Below are positions 8,517-18,700 of a DNA stretch of 64,000 nt, piece after piece; the first letter of the stretch is position 1; every line of letters starts with the position of its first letter. A program made the translations under genes and the position numbers. The stretch spans positions 744,001 to 808,000 of the forward strand of contig NC_016940.1 of NCBI RefSeq assembly GCF_000250635.1. Direction: 5' to 3'. The notes beneath the pieces were generated by a model. It did not search any database. It was not told the DNA's origin and saw only the letters and a program-made list of their open reading frames with translations. Origin of the DNA: Saprospira grandis str. Lewin (lineage in GTDB: Bacteria; Bacteroidota; Bacteroidia; Chitinophagales; Saprospiraceae).

Positions 8517-9833
8517 TTAGTAGCGGTAGTGTTCTGGTTTGTAAGGACCTTTTACCGTTACGCCGATGTATTCGGCTTGTTCTTGGCTAAGTTCTTCTAG
8601 CTCAACGCCAATTTTGGCGAGGTGTAGGCGGGCTACTTCTTCATCGAGATGTTTGGGTAGCATGTATACATCCTTGCCGTACTCATCTGTATCGCGTTTG
8701 GTCCAAAGTTCGATTTGGGCCAAAGTTTGGTTAGTGAAAGAGTTTGACATTACGAAAGAGGGGTGTCCGGTAGCGCAACCCAAGTTCACCAAGCGGCCTT
8801 CGGCCAAAACGATGATATCGTTTCCTTCGATGTTATAGAGATCCACCTGAGGTTTGATTTCTACTTTAGTGCTGCCGTAAGTTTTGTTCAACCAAGCCAT
8901 ATCGATTTCGTTATCGAAGTGGCCGATATTACAAAGAATAGTTTTGTCATTCATCATGCGGAAATGCTCTTCGCGGATGATGTCTTTGTTACCTGTAGCG
9001 GTAACAATGATGTCGGCACGAGGGATAGCGTTGCTCATCTTTTTCACCTCAAAACCGTCCATAGCAGCCTGAAGGGCACAGATGGGATCGATTTCGGTAA
9101 CGATTACACGGCAACCAGCACCACGCAAAGAAGCGGCAGTACCTTTTCCTACATCACCGTAGCCACCTACAACAGCTACTTTACCGGCCAACATAATGTC
9201 GGTAGCACGGCGGATAGCATCTACAGCAGACTCGCGGCAGCCATATTTGTTATCAAACTTAGACTTAGTTACAGAGTCGTTTACGTTGATAGCGGGCATG
9301 GGCAAAGTCCCTTTCTTCACACGCTCATATAGGCGGTGTACCCCTGTAGTGGTTTCTTCAGAGATACCGAATACGCCTTTGGCCATTTCGGGATATTTGT
9401 CCAAAACTACATTAGTCAAATCTCCACCATCATCTAGGATCATGTTCAAGGGCTCGCCATCTTTAAAGCTACGTAGTGTTTGCTCTAGGCACCAGTCGTA
9501 CTCTTCTTCCGTCATACCTTTCCAAGCAAAAACGGGTACACCAGCGGCAGCGATAGCAGCAGCGGCTTGATCTTGAGTAGAGAAAATGTTACAAGAAGAC
9601 CAAGTTACATCGGCGCCAAGGGCTACCAAAGTCTCGATCAAAACAGCAGTTTGGATAGTCATGTGCAGGCAACCTGCAATGCGAGCTCCTTTAAGAGGTT
9701 TGCTCTCTCCATATTTCTCACGTAGGGCCATCAAGCCAGGCATTTCTGCTTCGGCTAGGGTAATTTCTTTGCGGCCCCAGTCGGCTAGCGAGATGTCTTT
9801 TACTTTGTAGTTCAACTTATTTACTGTTTCCAT
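8517..9833 (-). CDS. ahcY: Adenosylhomocysteinase
   Basis: This 438-residue cytoplasmic enzyme reversibly hydrolyses S-adenosylhomocysteine to adenosine and homocysteine, clearing the product inhibitor of methyltransferases. The family's conserved blocks are all present: [15 protein letters not shown] near residue 55, the substrate block with [27 protein letters not shown], the NAD-binding [11 protein letters not shown] near residue 220, and the C-terminal ending [10 protein letters not shown] with the Lys and Tyr that reach the NAD site of the neighbouring subunit. The length is typical of the form that lacks the 40-residue insert. It has a textbook promoter 35-65 bp upstream and a strong terminator, so it is monocistronic. 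Confidence 0.97.
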   Translation of the reverse strand: METVNKLNYKVKDISLADWGRKEITLAEAEMPGLMALREKYGESKPLKGARIAGCLHMTIQTAVLIETLVALGADVTWSSCNIFSTQDQAAAAIAAAGVPVFAWKGMTEEEYDWCLEQTLRSFKDGEPLNMILDDGGDLTNVVLDKYPEMAKGVFGISEETTTGVHRLYERVKKGTLPMPAINVNDSVTKSKFDNKYGCRESAVDAIRRATDIMLAGKVAVVGGYGDVGKGTAASLRGAGCRVIVTEIDPICALQAAMDGFEVKKMSNAIPRADIIVTATGNKDIIREEHFRMMNDKTILCNIGHFDNEIDMAWLNKTYGSTKVEIKPQVDLYNIEGNDIIVLAEGRLVNLGCATGHPSFVMSNSFTNQTLAQIELWTKRDTDEYGKDVYMLPKHLDEEVARLHLAKIGVELEELSQEQAEYIGVTVKGPYKPEHYRY

Positions 9834-9868
9834 TCAGTTAAAAACTAGATTGAGTGATAAAATCAGCA

Positions 9869-9899
9869 CAAAAGTACAATTTTATCCCTGATTTACAAA
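9869..9899 (-). promoter_or_regulatory. Bacteroidetes-type promoter of ahcY
   Basis: On the minus strand, TTTG (9896-9899) and TACTTTTG (9869-9876) are separated by 19 bp, an excellent match to the -33/-7 consensus. The leader would be about 30 nt. Confidence 0.8.
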
Positions 9900-9925
9900 A
9901 TATCTTAAGCTATTGATTATCAAAG

Positions 9926-10933
9926 CTAATCATTCTTTAGTACGATACGGTAGCGGGCCTTGCCGGCTTCCAAATGGGCGATGGCCTCATTGATTTGGCT
10001 CATGGGGAACTCCTGCACCTGGGGGTAGATATTGTGGCGTAGGCAAAACTCAAACATTTTGAGCATATCGCTGGGGCTAGCCACGGGGCTACCGCCCACA
10101 GACTTCTGTCCGCCAATCAAGCTAAAAGCAGGAATCTGCATAGGTTCAAGGACGGCTCCTACGGTATGGAATCGGCCATTGGGGGCTAAGCAACTGAGGT
10201 AGGCGTTCCAGTCTAGGCTTACATTGGTTGTATTGATGATAAAGTCAAGCTGGCCTTTCATTTGGGCCAGACTTTCGGCAGAGCGAGAATTGACTACTTT
10301 GCTGGCGCCCATGGCCAAAATTTCCTCCGTTTTATCGGGATTAGAACTAAAGGCCACCACCTCACAGCCCCAGTACTTCAAAAACTTGAGGGCCAAATGG
10401 CCTAGGCCACCAATACCAATCACGCCCACCTTATCGGTAGGACGAACGCCTGTATTTAGGATGGGATTAAAGACCGTTGCACCTCCACAGAGCAAAGGCC
10501 CCGCCTTGCTCATATCGGTTCCCTCTGGTAAAGCAATCGCCCAAGACCAATGCGCCCGAACATGAGAGGCAAAACCGCCATGTCGGCCAACAATAACGCC
10601 CTGCGCCTCGCCACAAAGATGTTGCTCTCCGCCCATACAGCTAGGGCAATGCATACAAGAAGAAGAGAACCAACCGACCCCAACCAAATCGCCTACTTTT
10701 AGGCCTTTAACCTCGGTTCCGGCAGCAATAACTTCCCCAACAATTTCGTGCCCTGGCACAAAGGGGTAAGTCGTATTGCCCCAGTCGTTGTTAAGCATGC
10801 TTAAATCAGAGTGGCAAAGTCCACAATAATGCACCTTAATATCGACCTCTTCCTTGCCCAATTGAGGCAATTCGTAATCAAAAGGCTTGAGTTTTCCGCC
10901 TGCTTTTTCAGCAGCATAAGCTTTTACGTTCAT
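9926..10933 (-). CDS. Zinc-dependent NAD(P) alcohol dehydrogenase (YahK/cinnamyl-alcohol type)
   Basis: The protein is 335 residues from the ATG at 10933 (MNVKAYAAEK), which matches the family N-terminus; an upstream in-frame extension to 10999 adds 22 unlikely residues. Catalytic zinc ligands are in HYCGLCHSDL (Cys) and PGHEIVGEV (His-Glu). Structural zinc cysteines lie in SSSCMHCPSCMGGEQHLC. The nucleotide-binding glycine motif is GVIGIGGLGHLALK, followed by FSSNPDKTEE, which favours NADP. Enzymes of this subfamily reduce a broad range of aldehydes to alcohols in the cytoplasm. The physiological substrate cannot be read from sequence. It stands between ahcY and an FKBP gene without obvious operon partners. 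Confidence 0.93.
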   Translation of the reverse strand: MNVKAYAAEKAGGKLKPFDYELPQLGKEEVDIKVHYCGLCHSDLSMLNNDWGNTTYPFVPGHEIVGEVIAAGTEVKGLKVGDLVGVGWFSSSCMHCPSCMGGEQHLCGEAQGVIVGRHGGFASHVRAHWSWAIALPEGTDMSKAGPLLCGGATVFNPILNTGVRPTDKVGVIGIGGLGHLALKFLKYWGCEVVAFSSNPDKTEEILAMGASKVVNSRSAESLAQMKGQLDFIINTTNVSLDWNAYLSCLAPNGRFHTVGAVLEPMQIPAFSLIGGQKSVGGSPVASPSDMLKMFEFCLRHNIYPQVQEFPMSQINEAIAHLEAGKARYRIVLKND

Positions 10934-11014
10934 CTTTTTTGGTTGTATTGATTGTATGTAGTTTCTAAAGAGAAAAATGCTCAAATTGTTTAGGCCCAAA
11001 GGAGACCTAAGGAC

Positions 11015-11046
11015 AAAAAAAAAGAGCCCAAAACTGGACTCTTTTT
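11015..11046 (-). terminator. Intrinsic terminator of the FKBP gene at 11066
   Basis: The stem AAAAAGAGcCC/GGaCTCTTTTT (11019-11029 with 11036-11046) has one mismatch. On the minus strand it ends in an unbroken T-run. It lies 20 bp beyond the stop codon. Confidence 0.75.
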
Positions 11047-11065
11047 ATACTTTATCGGTAGCTGA

Positions 11066-11656
11066 TTAGCCTTGGATGCTCAACAACTCTAACTCAAAAA
11101 TGAGGGTAGAGTGAGGAGGAATGTCATTTCCTGCACCATTGGCACCATAGGCCAAAGCAGAAGGAATGTATAGGCGCCACTTAGAACCTACAGGCATCAA
11201 TTGCAAAGCTTCTTGCCAGCCCTGAATCAAGTTACCTACAGGGAAAGTAGCAGGCTGTCCGCGCAATACAGAACTGTCAAATACTTTTCCGTTGAGTAGA
11301 CGACCTTCATAGTGAGCTACTACGGTGTTTTTAGCCGTGGGGATATCTCCATTGCCCTCTACCAATACCTCATATTGCAAACCACTCTCGCGGCTAACAA
11401 TTTCCTCACGCTTAGCATTCTCTTCCAAGAAGCTCTTCTCTTGCTCTACAGATTCTGCAGCCTGAGCAGCAGCAATACCTTGCATGTAGGTTTGTACCGC
11501 CTGCGAAGCAGCTTGTAGCTCTTCGTTAGTTGCAGACATGCCAAAAATAGCTTGGATACCTTGACCCATTGCTTCTACATCCATATCCTGAGGATTCACT
11601 TGATTGGCGAGATTGCTACCAAGCAAAAGCCCAATTTGATAACTAAGTTCTTTCAT
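11066..11656 (-). CDS. FKBP-type peptidyl-prolyl isomerase, cytoplasmic (FklB-like)
   Basis: The protein is 196 residues from the ATG at 11656 (MKELSYQIG); the longer frame to 11725 runs back through the terminator of the next gene and is rejected. Residues 1-90 form the alpha-helical FKBP N-terminal dimerisation region (LLGSNLANQ...[22 protein letters not shown]). The C-terminal FKBP fold has the active-site landmarks [33 protein letters not shown] and IPSALAYG. It speeds cis-trans isomerisation at proline and may chaperone. There is no signal peptide, unlike its three relatives in this window. It lies directly downstream of a lipoprotein paralogue at 11751 with a terminator hairpin between, so the two are probably separate transcripts. 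Confidence 0.92.
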   Translation of the reverse strand: MKELSYQIGLLLGSNLANQVNPQDMDVEAMGQGIQAIFGMSATNEELQAASQAVQTYMQGIAAAQAAESVEQEKSFLEENAKREEIVSRESGLQYEVLVEGNGDIPTAKNTVVAHYEGRLLNGKVFDSSVLRGQPATFPVGNLIQGWQEALQLMPVGSKWRLYIPSALAYGANGAGNDIPPHSTLIFELELLSIQG

Positions 11657-11695
11657 AAGTTGATTTCGATTGTATAAATTCTGTCGCAATGATAC

Positions 11696-11730
11696 AAAAA
11701 AGCGCTCGCTATCCCAAGGATGCAAGCGCT
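11696..11730 (-). terminator. Intrinsic terminator of the FKBP gene at 11751
   Basis: The stem AGCGCTcGC/GCaAGCGCT (11701-11709 with 11722-11730) has one mismatch and is followed on the minus strand by TTTTTTGTATC. It lies 20 bp beyond the stop codon. Confidence 0.75.
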
Positions 11731-11750
11731 CTTTCTAAATTCTCTGGCCT

Positions 11751-12470
11751 TTACTCAATCGCTAGTAGTTCTACCTCAAAAATGAGGGCCGAGTTGGCCG
11801 GGATTTTACCCGCCGCTCGCTGACCATAGCCCAAATCAGCGGGAATATAAAGCTTGTATTTGGCCCCTACAGGCATGAGTTGTAACCCTTCCTGCCAGCC
11901 TCGAATCACATTGCCCAAAGGAAAAGAAATAGGCTGCCCACGATCCACAGAACTATCGAAAACAGTTCCATCAATCAAGGTCCCATGATAATGCACCTTC
12001 ACTTTGTTGTTGATGCTGGGCTTTCCTCCAACCCCTTCCTTAAGGACCTCATACTGCAATCCCGATTCGGTCACTTTGACCTCGGGACGCTTGGCATTCT
12101 CCGCCAAAAAATCTTGGCCCTTTTTCAAGTTAGCCTCGCCAGCCTTGGCCTGCATATCCTGAAAAGTCTTATTGACTAACTGCTGTGCCGCCGCTTGGTC
12201 CATCAAAGGCTTCACCTCAGCATCCATGGCAGCTTGCAATCCAGCCAACAATTCTTTGGTATCTACATCATTGTATTCCATCCCCATGGCCTTGAGGTTA
12301 CTCCCCAAAAGCATCCCATAAGCATAGCTAAAATTATCCCCTTGAGGGGCCGCTTCCTGATTAATCACAGGAGCTGTAGGCGCTGCCTGTGCTGGCTCTC
12401 CGCAAGATTGTAGCCCATAACTGGCAGTAAACAAACCAGCTGCAAAAAGAAGACGAGTCGTCCATTTCAT
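11751..12470 (-). CDS. FKBP-type peptidyl-prolyl isomerase, lipoprotein
   Basis: This 239-residue protein begins with a lipoprotein signal (hydrophobic run LLFAAGLFTASYG then lipobox LQSC), followed by a Pro/Ala-rich linker and a helical FKBP N-terminal domain from about residue 45 (FSYAYGMLLGSNLKAMGM). The catalytic FKBP domain fills the last 110 residues (VKVHYHGTLIDGTVFDSSVDRG, GWQEGLQLMPVGAKY, IPADLGYG). The layout is that of Mip/FkpA proteins, which assist folding of envelope proteins. The lipid anchor implies a periplasmic or outer membrane site. It is paralogous to the genes at 11066, 25469 and 26454. A structured repeat lies about 110 bp upstream of its start. Confidence 0.93.
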   Translation of the reverse strand: MKWTTRLLFAAGLFTASYGLQSCGEPAQAAPTAPVINQEAAPQGDNFSYAYGMLLGSNLKAMGMEYNDVDTKELLAGLQAAMDAEVKPLMDQAAAQQLVNKTFQDMQAKAGEANLKKGQDFLAENAKRPEVKVTESGLQYEVLKEGVGGKPSINNKVKVHYHGTLIDGTVFDSSVDRGQPISFPLGNVIRGWQEGLQLMPVGAKYKLYIPADLGYGQRAAGKIPANSALIFEVELLAIE

Positions 12471-12583
12471 ACTATATCCTGTTTTATATTTTTTACTATT
12501 TTCTCCCCTAATTTACCAAAAATAATTCCATTTGCTCAAGTCTGCCCTCCCAGATTAGTGGAAGATTAACAATCTGCTGTTAT

Positions 12584-12715
12584 TTTTTTGGGGCCTCCGC
12601 CTCCCTTCGGTCGTCGGCGCTACGTTTCGGGGCTCGCAGGCCTGCTCGGCCCTGCAGGCAGGCTGCGCCTGCCTTTGGTCTGCGGCTGCGCCGCCCCCCT
12701 GCACATCGCTAGGCC
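12584..12715 (-). repeat. Structured intergenic repeat, subtype A, copy 4
   Basis: Minus orientation; closing helix GGCCT/AGGCC and second helix GGGG/CCCC. The A-run end faces the FKBP lipoprotein start, about 113 bp away. It is nearly identical, in inverted orientation, to copy 5 on the other side of priA. Confidence 0.85.
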
Positions 12716-12746
12716 AAGGCAGACGCCTAGGCCAATTCCCAAAAGC

Positions 12747-15278
12747 TTAATAAGGATCTACATCAATGACTACTCTCAGCCCACTTAGCCCATCTTTTTG
12801 CCGTAACAGCTCCTGCATATCTCTAATTTTGTCTTTGGCGGCCCGCAGGCTTTTTCCTCCTCGGCCCAATTTGATTAAGAGGTCCATGAGGTAGTAGGTC
12901 CGCACCCTAGAAATAGAAGGCTCGGCTGGCCCCAGCACCCGATCGCCCAAACGAGATTGCAAAAACTTGGCCCCCCATTCTGCTGCCATCAGGAGCTGGT
13001 CCCGCTTTTTATGCTTAAACTGAATCTTGATCAAGCGTTGAAAAGGCGGATACTTAAAGCTGCGGCGCTCGGCCAGCTCCCTTTGCTGAAACTGCTGAAA
13101 ATTATGCTGCAAAACCTCCCGCAGGATTTCATGTTCGGCCTGATAGGCTTGAATAAGGACTCGGCCCTGCTTTTTTTTCCGTCCAGCTCTTCCCGCTACC
13201 TGCGTCATCAGCTGAAAGGCGCGTTCATTGGCCCTAAAATCTGGAAACTGCAGCATTTGGTCGGCCGATAAGACGGCCACTAGGCCCACATTGTCAAAAT
13301 CTAGCCCCTTAGTAACCATTTGCGTCCCAATCAAAACATCAATTTGTCCATCGGCAAAGCGGTTAATCAAGCGATCATGTCCATTTTTTCCCCGAACCGT
13401 ATCCCAGTCCATTCGCTCTAGGCGAGCATCGGGCAAAAAGATTTGGAGCTCATCCTCAATCTTTTCTGTTCCAAAACCAATAATCTCTAGTTCATGGCTA
13501 CCGCAGGCATCGCAGCTTTTGGGCAAAGAACGCTGATAGCCACAATAGTGGCAGCGTAAGTTATTGCTATACTTATGGTAGGTCAGACTAACATCACAAT
13601 CCTTGCATTCTGTGGTCCAGCCACAGCTTTTGCAGCGGTATAGGGGGGCATATCCTCGGCGATTTTGGAACAAAATCGCCTGTTCTCCATTGGCCAATGT
13701 TTCTTTGAGTGCATCGAGTAAATGGCCCGAAAAAATGCCGTGCATGCGTTTTTCTCGTTGCTGCTCGCCAAGGTCTACAATTTCTATTTTGGGGAGGGCC
13801 AGACCTCCAAATCGTTGATCTAATTGGACCAAGGCATATTTCTCCTCCAGCGCATTCTGATAGCTTTCTAAAGAAGGCGTGGCCGAGCCCAGCAAAATAT
13901 TGGCCCCATGCAAATGGGCCATAAATACAGCTGTATCTCTGGCATTATAGCGGGGAGCGGGATCTTGCTGCTTATAAGAAGGGTCATGCTCCTCATCAAC
14001 TAAAATGAGGCCCAAAGACTGAAAAGGCAAAAGCAAAGCCGAGCGAGCCCCCAAAATAATGGGAACGCCTTCTTGTACGGCCCGCCAAATTTCTACTCTT
14101 TCGTTATTATTGAACTTAGAGTGATAGACCAGAATTTGGTCGCCAAAATGTTTTTGTAGGCGGCCCACAATTTGGGCCGTTAGGGCAATTTCTGGCAATA
14201 AATACAATACCTGTTGTCCTTGCCCTATATAATGCTCCATTAGCTCGACAAAAACCTGTGTTTTTCCGCTACCCGTTACCCCATGTAGCAAAACGGCTTT
14301 TTTATCAGCAAAATGTTGCAGGCAGCTTTCGTAGGCTTGTTGTTGTTGTTCGGAGAGGGCATAATTGCCCTCAGCCTCGCCATCATAATCATCTAGGCGA
14401 GACAACTCTTTTTGATAGATACTAAAGATGCCCTTATCTACTAACTTTTTGAGTAGGGCACTATCTATTTTGGCCCTTTCGTAGAGTTCTTTTTTGCGGA
14501 CCTCTTTTTGTTCTCGGCCCAACTGCATAAAGGCCATGAGGGTATCTATTTGTTTATGGGCTCGGCTACCAATAACATCAAAGGCTTCTTTTATACTGCT
14601 CGGATTGTTTAGTTCGTAGGGTGGGGCCAAGGCCACCCAATCTTCCATTTTGGGTTTGTAGCGTTCTTGCAGCTCTTCTTTGAGTTGGACCAACTGTTTA
14701 TCGAGTAGTGATTTGACCAACTTGTGCACCGACTTGAGTTTGAGCATTCGTTGGATATCGCTCAGGCTGAGTTCCCTTTTTTTTTGCAATTGTTCGATGA
14801 CCAGTGCTTCATCGCCTGGTAATTCTTGGTGCAACTGCATCCAAGGTTTGGCCTCATAGTTTTCGGCGAGAAGGAGTTTGCTTTCTCCGGCTAATTTGAG
14901 GCCAGCGGGCAAGGCGGCGGCCATCAGCTCGCCCATACTACAGAGATAATAGGTAGACATCCATTCCCAGAGGCGAAACTGCTCTTCGGTGACTACGGGA
15001 AAATCATCGAGGACCGAAATAATGGGGCGGGTTTGGTAGGCGGGTTTTTCTTCTGTAATGGAGTATACTAAACCAGCGTATCGGCCTTGTCGCCCTAGTT
15101 GCACCTCTACTCTTACGCCCTTTTGCAGCCATTCTTTAAGGTGAAAGGGGACCGAATAGGTATATAATTTAGCTAAAGGCAGGGGCAGAACAACCTCGAC
15201 ATAGGTTCCTTTTTTTTCTGCGCCTCCTCCAGATTCAAAGAGGTCTAACAAACTAGATGCGGACATAGGCGGTATCAT
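12747..15278 (-). CDS. priA: Primosomal replication restart helicase N'
   Basis: This 843-residue 3'-5' DNA helicase recognises stalled forks and reloads the replicative helicase. The N-terminal 3'-DNA-binding domain (VVLPLPLAKLYTYSVP) begins at about residue 28. The helicase core has Walker A GVTGSGKT and the Walker B box DEEHD, and SATPSLES as motif III. Eight zinc-binding cysteines occur as four CxxC pairs between YRCKSCGW and CDACGSHE. Motif V GTQMVTKGLDF and motif VI QVAGRAGR follow. The length is typical for Bacteroidetes. The start is ambiguous between MIPP at 15278 and MSAS at 15266. It is flanked on both sides by inverted copies of the same repeat and is isolated from other genes. 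Confidence 0.96.
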   Translation of the reverse strand: MIPPMSASSLLDLFESGGGAEKKGTYVEVVLPLPLAKLYTYSVPFHLKEWLQKGVRVEVQLGRQGRYAGLVYSITEEKPAYQTRPIISVLDDFPVVTEEQFRLWEWMSTYYLCSMGELMAAALPAGLKLAGESKLLLAENYEAKPWMQLHQELPGDEALVIEQLQKKRELSLSDIQRMLKLKSVHKLVKSLLDKQLVQLKEELQERYKPKMEDWVALAPPYELNNPSSIKEAFDVIGSRAHKQIDTLMAFMQLGREQKEVRKKELYERAKIDSALLKKLVDKGIFSIYQKELSRLDDYDGEAEGNYALSEQQQQAYESCLQHFADKKAVLLHGVTGSGKTQVFVELMEHYIGQGQQVLYLLPEIALTAQIVGRLQKHFGDQILVYHSKFNNNERVEIWRAVQEGVPIILGARSALLLPFQSLGLILVDEEHDPSYKQQDPAPRYNARDTAVFMAHLHGANILLGSATPSLESYQNALEEKYALVQLDQRFGGLALPKIEIVDLGEQQREKRMHGIFSGHLLDALKETLANGEQAILFQNRRGYAPLYRCKSCGWTTECKDCDVSLTYHKYSNNLRCHYCGYQRSLPKSCDACGSHELEIIGFGTEKIEDELQIFLPDARLERMDWDTVRGKNGHDRLINRFADGQIDVLIGTQMVTKGLDFDNVGLVAVLSADQMLQFPDFRANERAFQLMTQVAGRAGRKKKQGRVLIQAYQAEHEILREVLQHNFQQFQQRELAERRSFKYPPFQRLIKIQFKHKKRDQLLMAAEWGAKFLQSRLGDRVLGPAEPSISRVRTYYLMDLLIKLGRGGKSLRAAKDKIRDMQELLRQKDGLSGLRVVIDVDPY

Positions 15279-15779
15279 AAATTTATGAGTGGCGAATATA
15301 AGGAACTCTAGACAGAAGCGCAGAACTCCTTTTGGCTAAAAAAGAAAAAAGGAAAACTTGTTTGGGAAGAGAGCCCTAGCGAAGAAGGTCCATTTGGCCT
15401 AGCGATGTGGAGGGGGGCGGCGAAGCCGCAGACCAAAGGCAGGCTCAGCCTGCCTGCAGGGCCGAGCAGACCTGCGAGCCCCGAAACGTAGCGCCGACGA
15501 CCGAAGGGAGGCGGAGGCCCCAAAAGCAGCCCTTATCCAGCAGAAAACCAGCTTTAATATATATAGACAGCTAAATATTAAGAAATATTTAAATTGATTA
15601 GAGATTAGTTTTATACTCTATTATTTATTAGACTTTTGTTGATGGTCAAGGTCCTTTTTATTAGTTGAAAAGACTTGATTATAAAAATGCAAATTCAGGA
15701 ATTTTCACGTTCTTTAGACAAGGCCGGGGATAAATGCAACTGGCCAACTATTATTCAACGCCCCCTAATTTACTACAGC
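15279..15779. other. 501-bp intergenic region between priA and the giant repeat protein
   Basis: It contains the copy 5 repeat (15396-15525) and then about 250 bp of AT-rich sequence that must hold the divergent plus-strand promoter. I found no exact TAnnTTTG box. An in-frame extension of the giant gene back to a TTG at 15675 exists but lacks signal-peptide character. Confidence 0.55.
15396..15525 (+). repeat. Structured intergenic repeat, subtype A, copy 5
   Basis: Closing helix GGCCT/AGGCC; second helix GGGG/CCCC. Its third helix is GCGGC/GCCGC with a GAA loop, where most copies have TGGCC/GGCCA. It forms an inverted pair with copy 4 around priA. Its A-run end points towards the giant gene, 255 bp away. 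Confidence 0.85.
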
Positions 15780-18700
15780 ATGCATAGAAAAATAGCTTAC
15801 TTTTTCACCCTTTACCTTCTATTGTCCCTGAGTTGGGGCCTAGAAGCGCAGATTGCCTATTTGGATGTTCCGGATCAGACCTTAACGGCGGGACAATCGG
15901 CCACTTTTGATTTGACCTCGGATGGGGACAATGAGATTAACATCTCGGTTAATATGAGTGGGAGTACCTTTATTACCTTCACTCGGCCGGCATTAAATTC
16001 GGGCGTGAGTCAAACGGCCACCCTACAATTATCTGGGCCAAACATCCGAAAATTGGCGGCTGGGGCCACGATTGGGCCGAGTTCGGGGACCTATACAGCG
16101 GGTTCTACTTTTTTTTGTTCAGCCTGTATTCAGGCGCTTTTTCCTTGGGCCGCACCACCTTTTAATGATGTCTATGTGGGCTTTCGGTTTATACGAAACT
16201 CGGGGACCACACATTATGCCTGGGTTCGTCTAGATGTACCCTCTGCTGCCAACACGATAACGATTAAGGATTTTGGCTGGGAACAAACGCCTAACACCGC
16301 CATTATTGCGGGGGCGACAGGGCAGGTTTTGGTCAATCAGATTCTGGTCTATGGGCAAGGCGGGCAAAATACGATTAGCACGCCAAACGGGACCCTTCAG
16401 ATGCTGGCGACGACCACACCCACAAATGCCACAGATACCACTAAGAACTGGACGACCAACAACAATAGCATTGCCACAATTAACTCGACTACGGGTTTGT
16501 TGCAGGCGGTGAGTAATGGTACCGTTCGGGTTTTTGCCACAGCCAATGATGGCTCTGGCGTATCTGGTTTTGAAGATATTGTCATTTCAGGGCAATTTAA
16601 GCCCGTCAGCAGTATTCAGATTGGGGGACAAGGTGGAGCAAGCTCTGTAATTTCTACCCAAAACCTACAAATGACTACTTATATTTTACCGACCGATGCC
16701 ACAGATACCACAGTAAGTTGGGGGGTCATCAATGGAACGGGAACCGCCACAATAAATGCTTCTGGTCTATTGACAGGGGGAAATCCGGGAACGGTTCAGG
16801 TTACTGCCACAGCCAATGATGGCTCGGGCAACTCGGCCACGGCCAATATTACGGTAGATCCTCTGCTAGTGTCTAGTATATCGGTACAAGGACAAGGCGG
16901 GGCCAGTAATGTGCAGGCCTCCTCTAGTTTACAGATGGTTGCCACGGTTAGTCCGAGCAATGCCACAAATACAGGCCTAAGTTGGTCGGTGAATAACCAA
17001 ACGGGTTCTGCCACCATCAACCCGAGTACGGGAATGCTATCGGCTGGAAGTCCAGGCACGGTAGAAGTTTGTGCCACGGCCAATGATGGCTCTGGTGTGG
17101 TGGGATGTACGGTTATTACCGTAGATCCTATTTTGGTATCTAGTATATCGGTACAGGGACAAAGTGGACAAACGAATGTACAAGCTGCTGCTAGTTTACA
17201 GATGATCGCTACGGTTAGTCCAGCCAATGCTTCTAATCCATCGGTTAGCTGGTCCGTAACAAATGGAACAGGAACCGCCACTATTAACGGCTCGGGTCTA
17301 TTGACTGGCGGAAACCCTGGAACGGTGCAGGTTTGTGCCACCGCCAATGATGGTTCAGGCGTTTCGGATTGTGTGACAATTACGATTGATCCCATTTTGG
17401 TCTCTAGCATTAGCGTGCAGGGGCAAGGCGGAGCAACTAATGTTTCCTCTTCTGCTAGCCTACAGATGTTGGCCACGGTTAGCCCAGCCAATGCCTCTAA
17501 TCCCTCGGTTAGCTGGTCCGTAACAAATGGAACAGGAACCGCCACCATTAACGGCTCAGGTCTCTTGACTGGCGGAAACCCCGGTACGGTTCAGGTTTGC
17601 GCCACCGCCAATGATGGCTCAGGCGTTTCGGATTGTGTGACGATTACGATTGATCCCATTTTGGTCTCTAGCATTAGTGTACAGGGACAAGGAGGAGCAA
17701 CAGCCGTTTCCTCTTCTGCTAGTTTACAGATGCTGGCCACGGTTAGCCCAGCCAACGCCTCTACCCCATCGGTTAGCTGGTCCGTAGTCAATGGAACAGG
17801 AACCGCCACTATCAACGGCTCTGGTCTATTGACTGGCGGAAACCCCGGTACGGTTCAAGTTTGTGCCACCGCCAATGATGGCTCTGGCGTTTCGGATTGT
17901 GTAACGATTACGATTGATCCCATTTTGGTCTCTAGCATTAGCGTGCAGGGGCAAGGAGGAGTGAGTACGGTTCAGTCTTCTTCTAGCTTACAAATGTTGG
18001 CCACGGTTAGTCCAGCCAATGCCTCTAATTCATCCGTTAGCTGGTCTGTAGTCAATGGAACAGGAACCGCCACTATCAACGGCTCTGGTCTATTGACTGG
18101 TGGAAACCCCGGTACGGTTCAGGTTTGTGCCACGGCCAATGATGGCTCGGGCGTTTCGGATTGTGTGACAATTACGATTGATCCCATTTTGGTCTCTAGC
18201 ATTAGCGTGCAGGGACAAGGAGGAGCGACCAATGTTTCCTCTTCTGCTAGCTTACAGATGTTGGCTACAGTTAGTCCAGCCAATGCCTCTAATCCTTCCG
18301 TTAGCTGGTCCGTAGTCAATGGAACAGGAACCGCCACTATCAACGGCTCTGGTCTGTTGACGGGCGGAAACCCAGGTACGGTTCAGGTTTGTGCCACCGC
18401 CAATGATGGCTCAGGCGTTTCGGATTGTGTAACAATTACGATTGATCCCATTTTGGTATCCAGCATTAGCGTGCAGGGACAAGGAGGGGCAACAGCCGTT
18501 TCCTCTTCTGCTAGCTTACAGATGTTGGCCACAGTTAGTCCAGCCAATGCTTCTAATCCTTCGGTTAGCTGGTCCGTAACAAATGGAACAGGAACAGCGA
18601 CCATTAACGGCTCGGGTCTATTGACCGGCGGAAACCCTGGTACCGTTCAAGTTTGTGCTACGGCCAATGATGGCTCTGGCGTTTCCGATTGTGTGACGAT

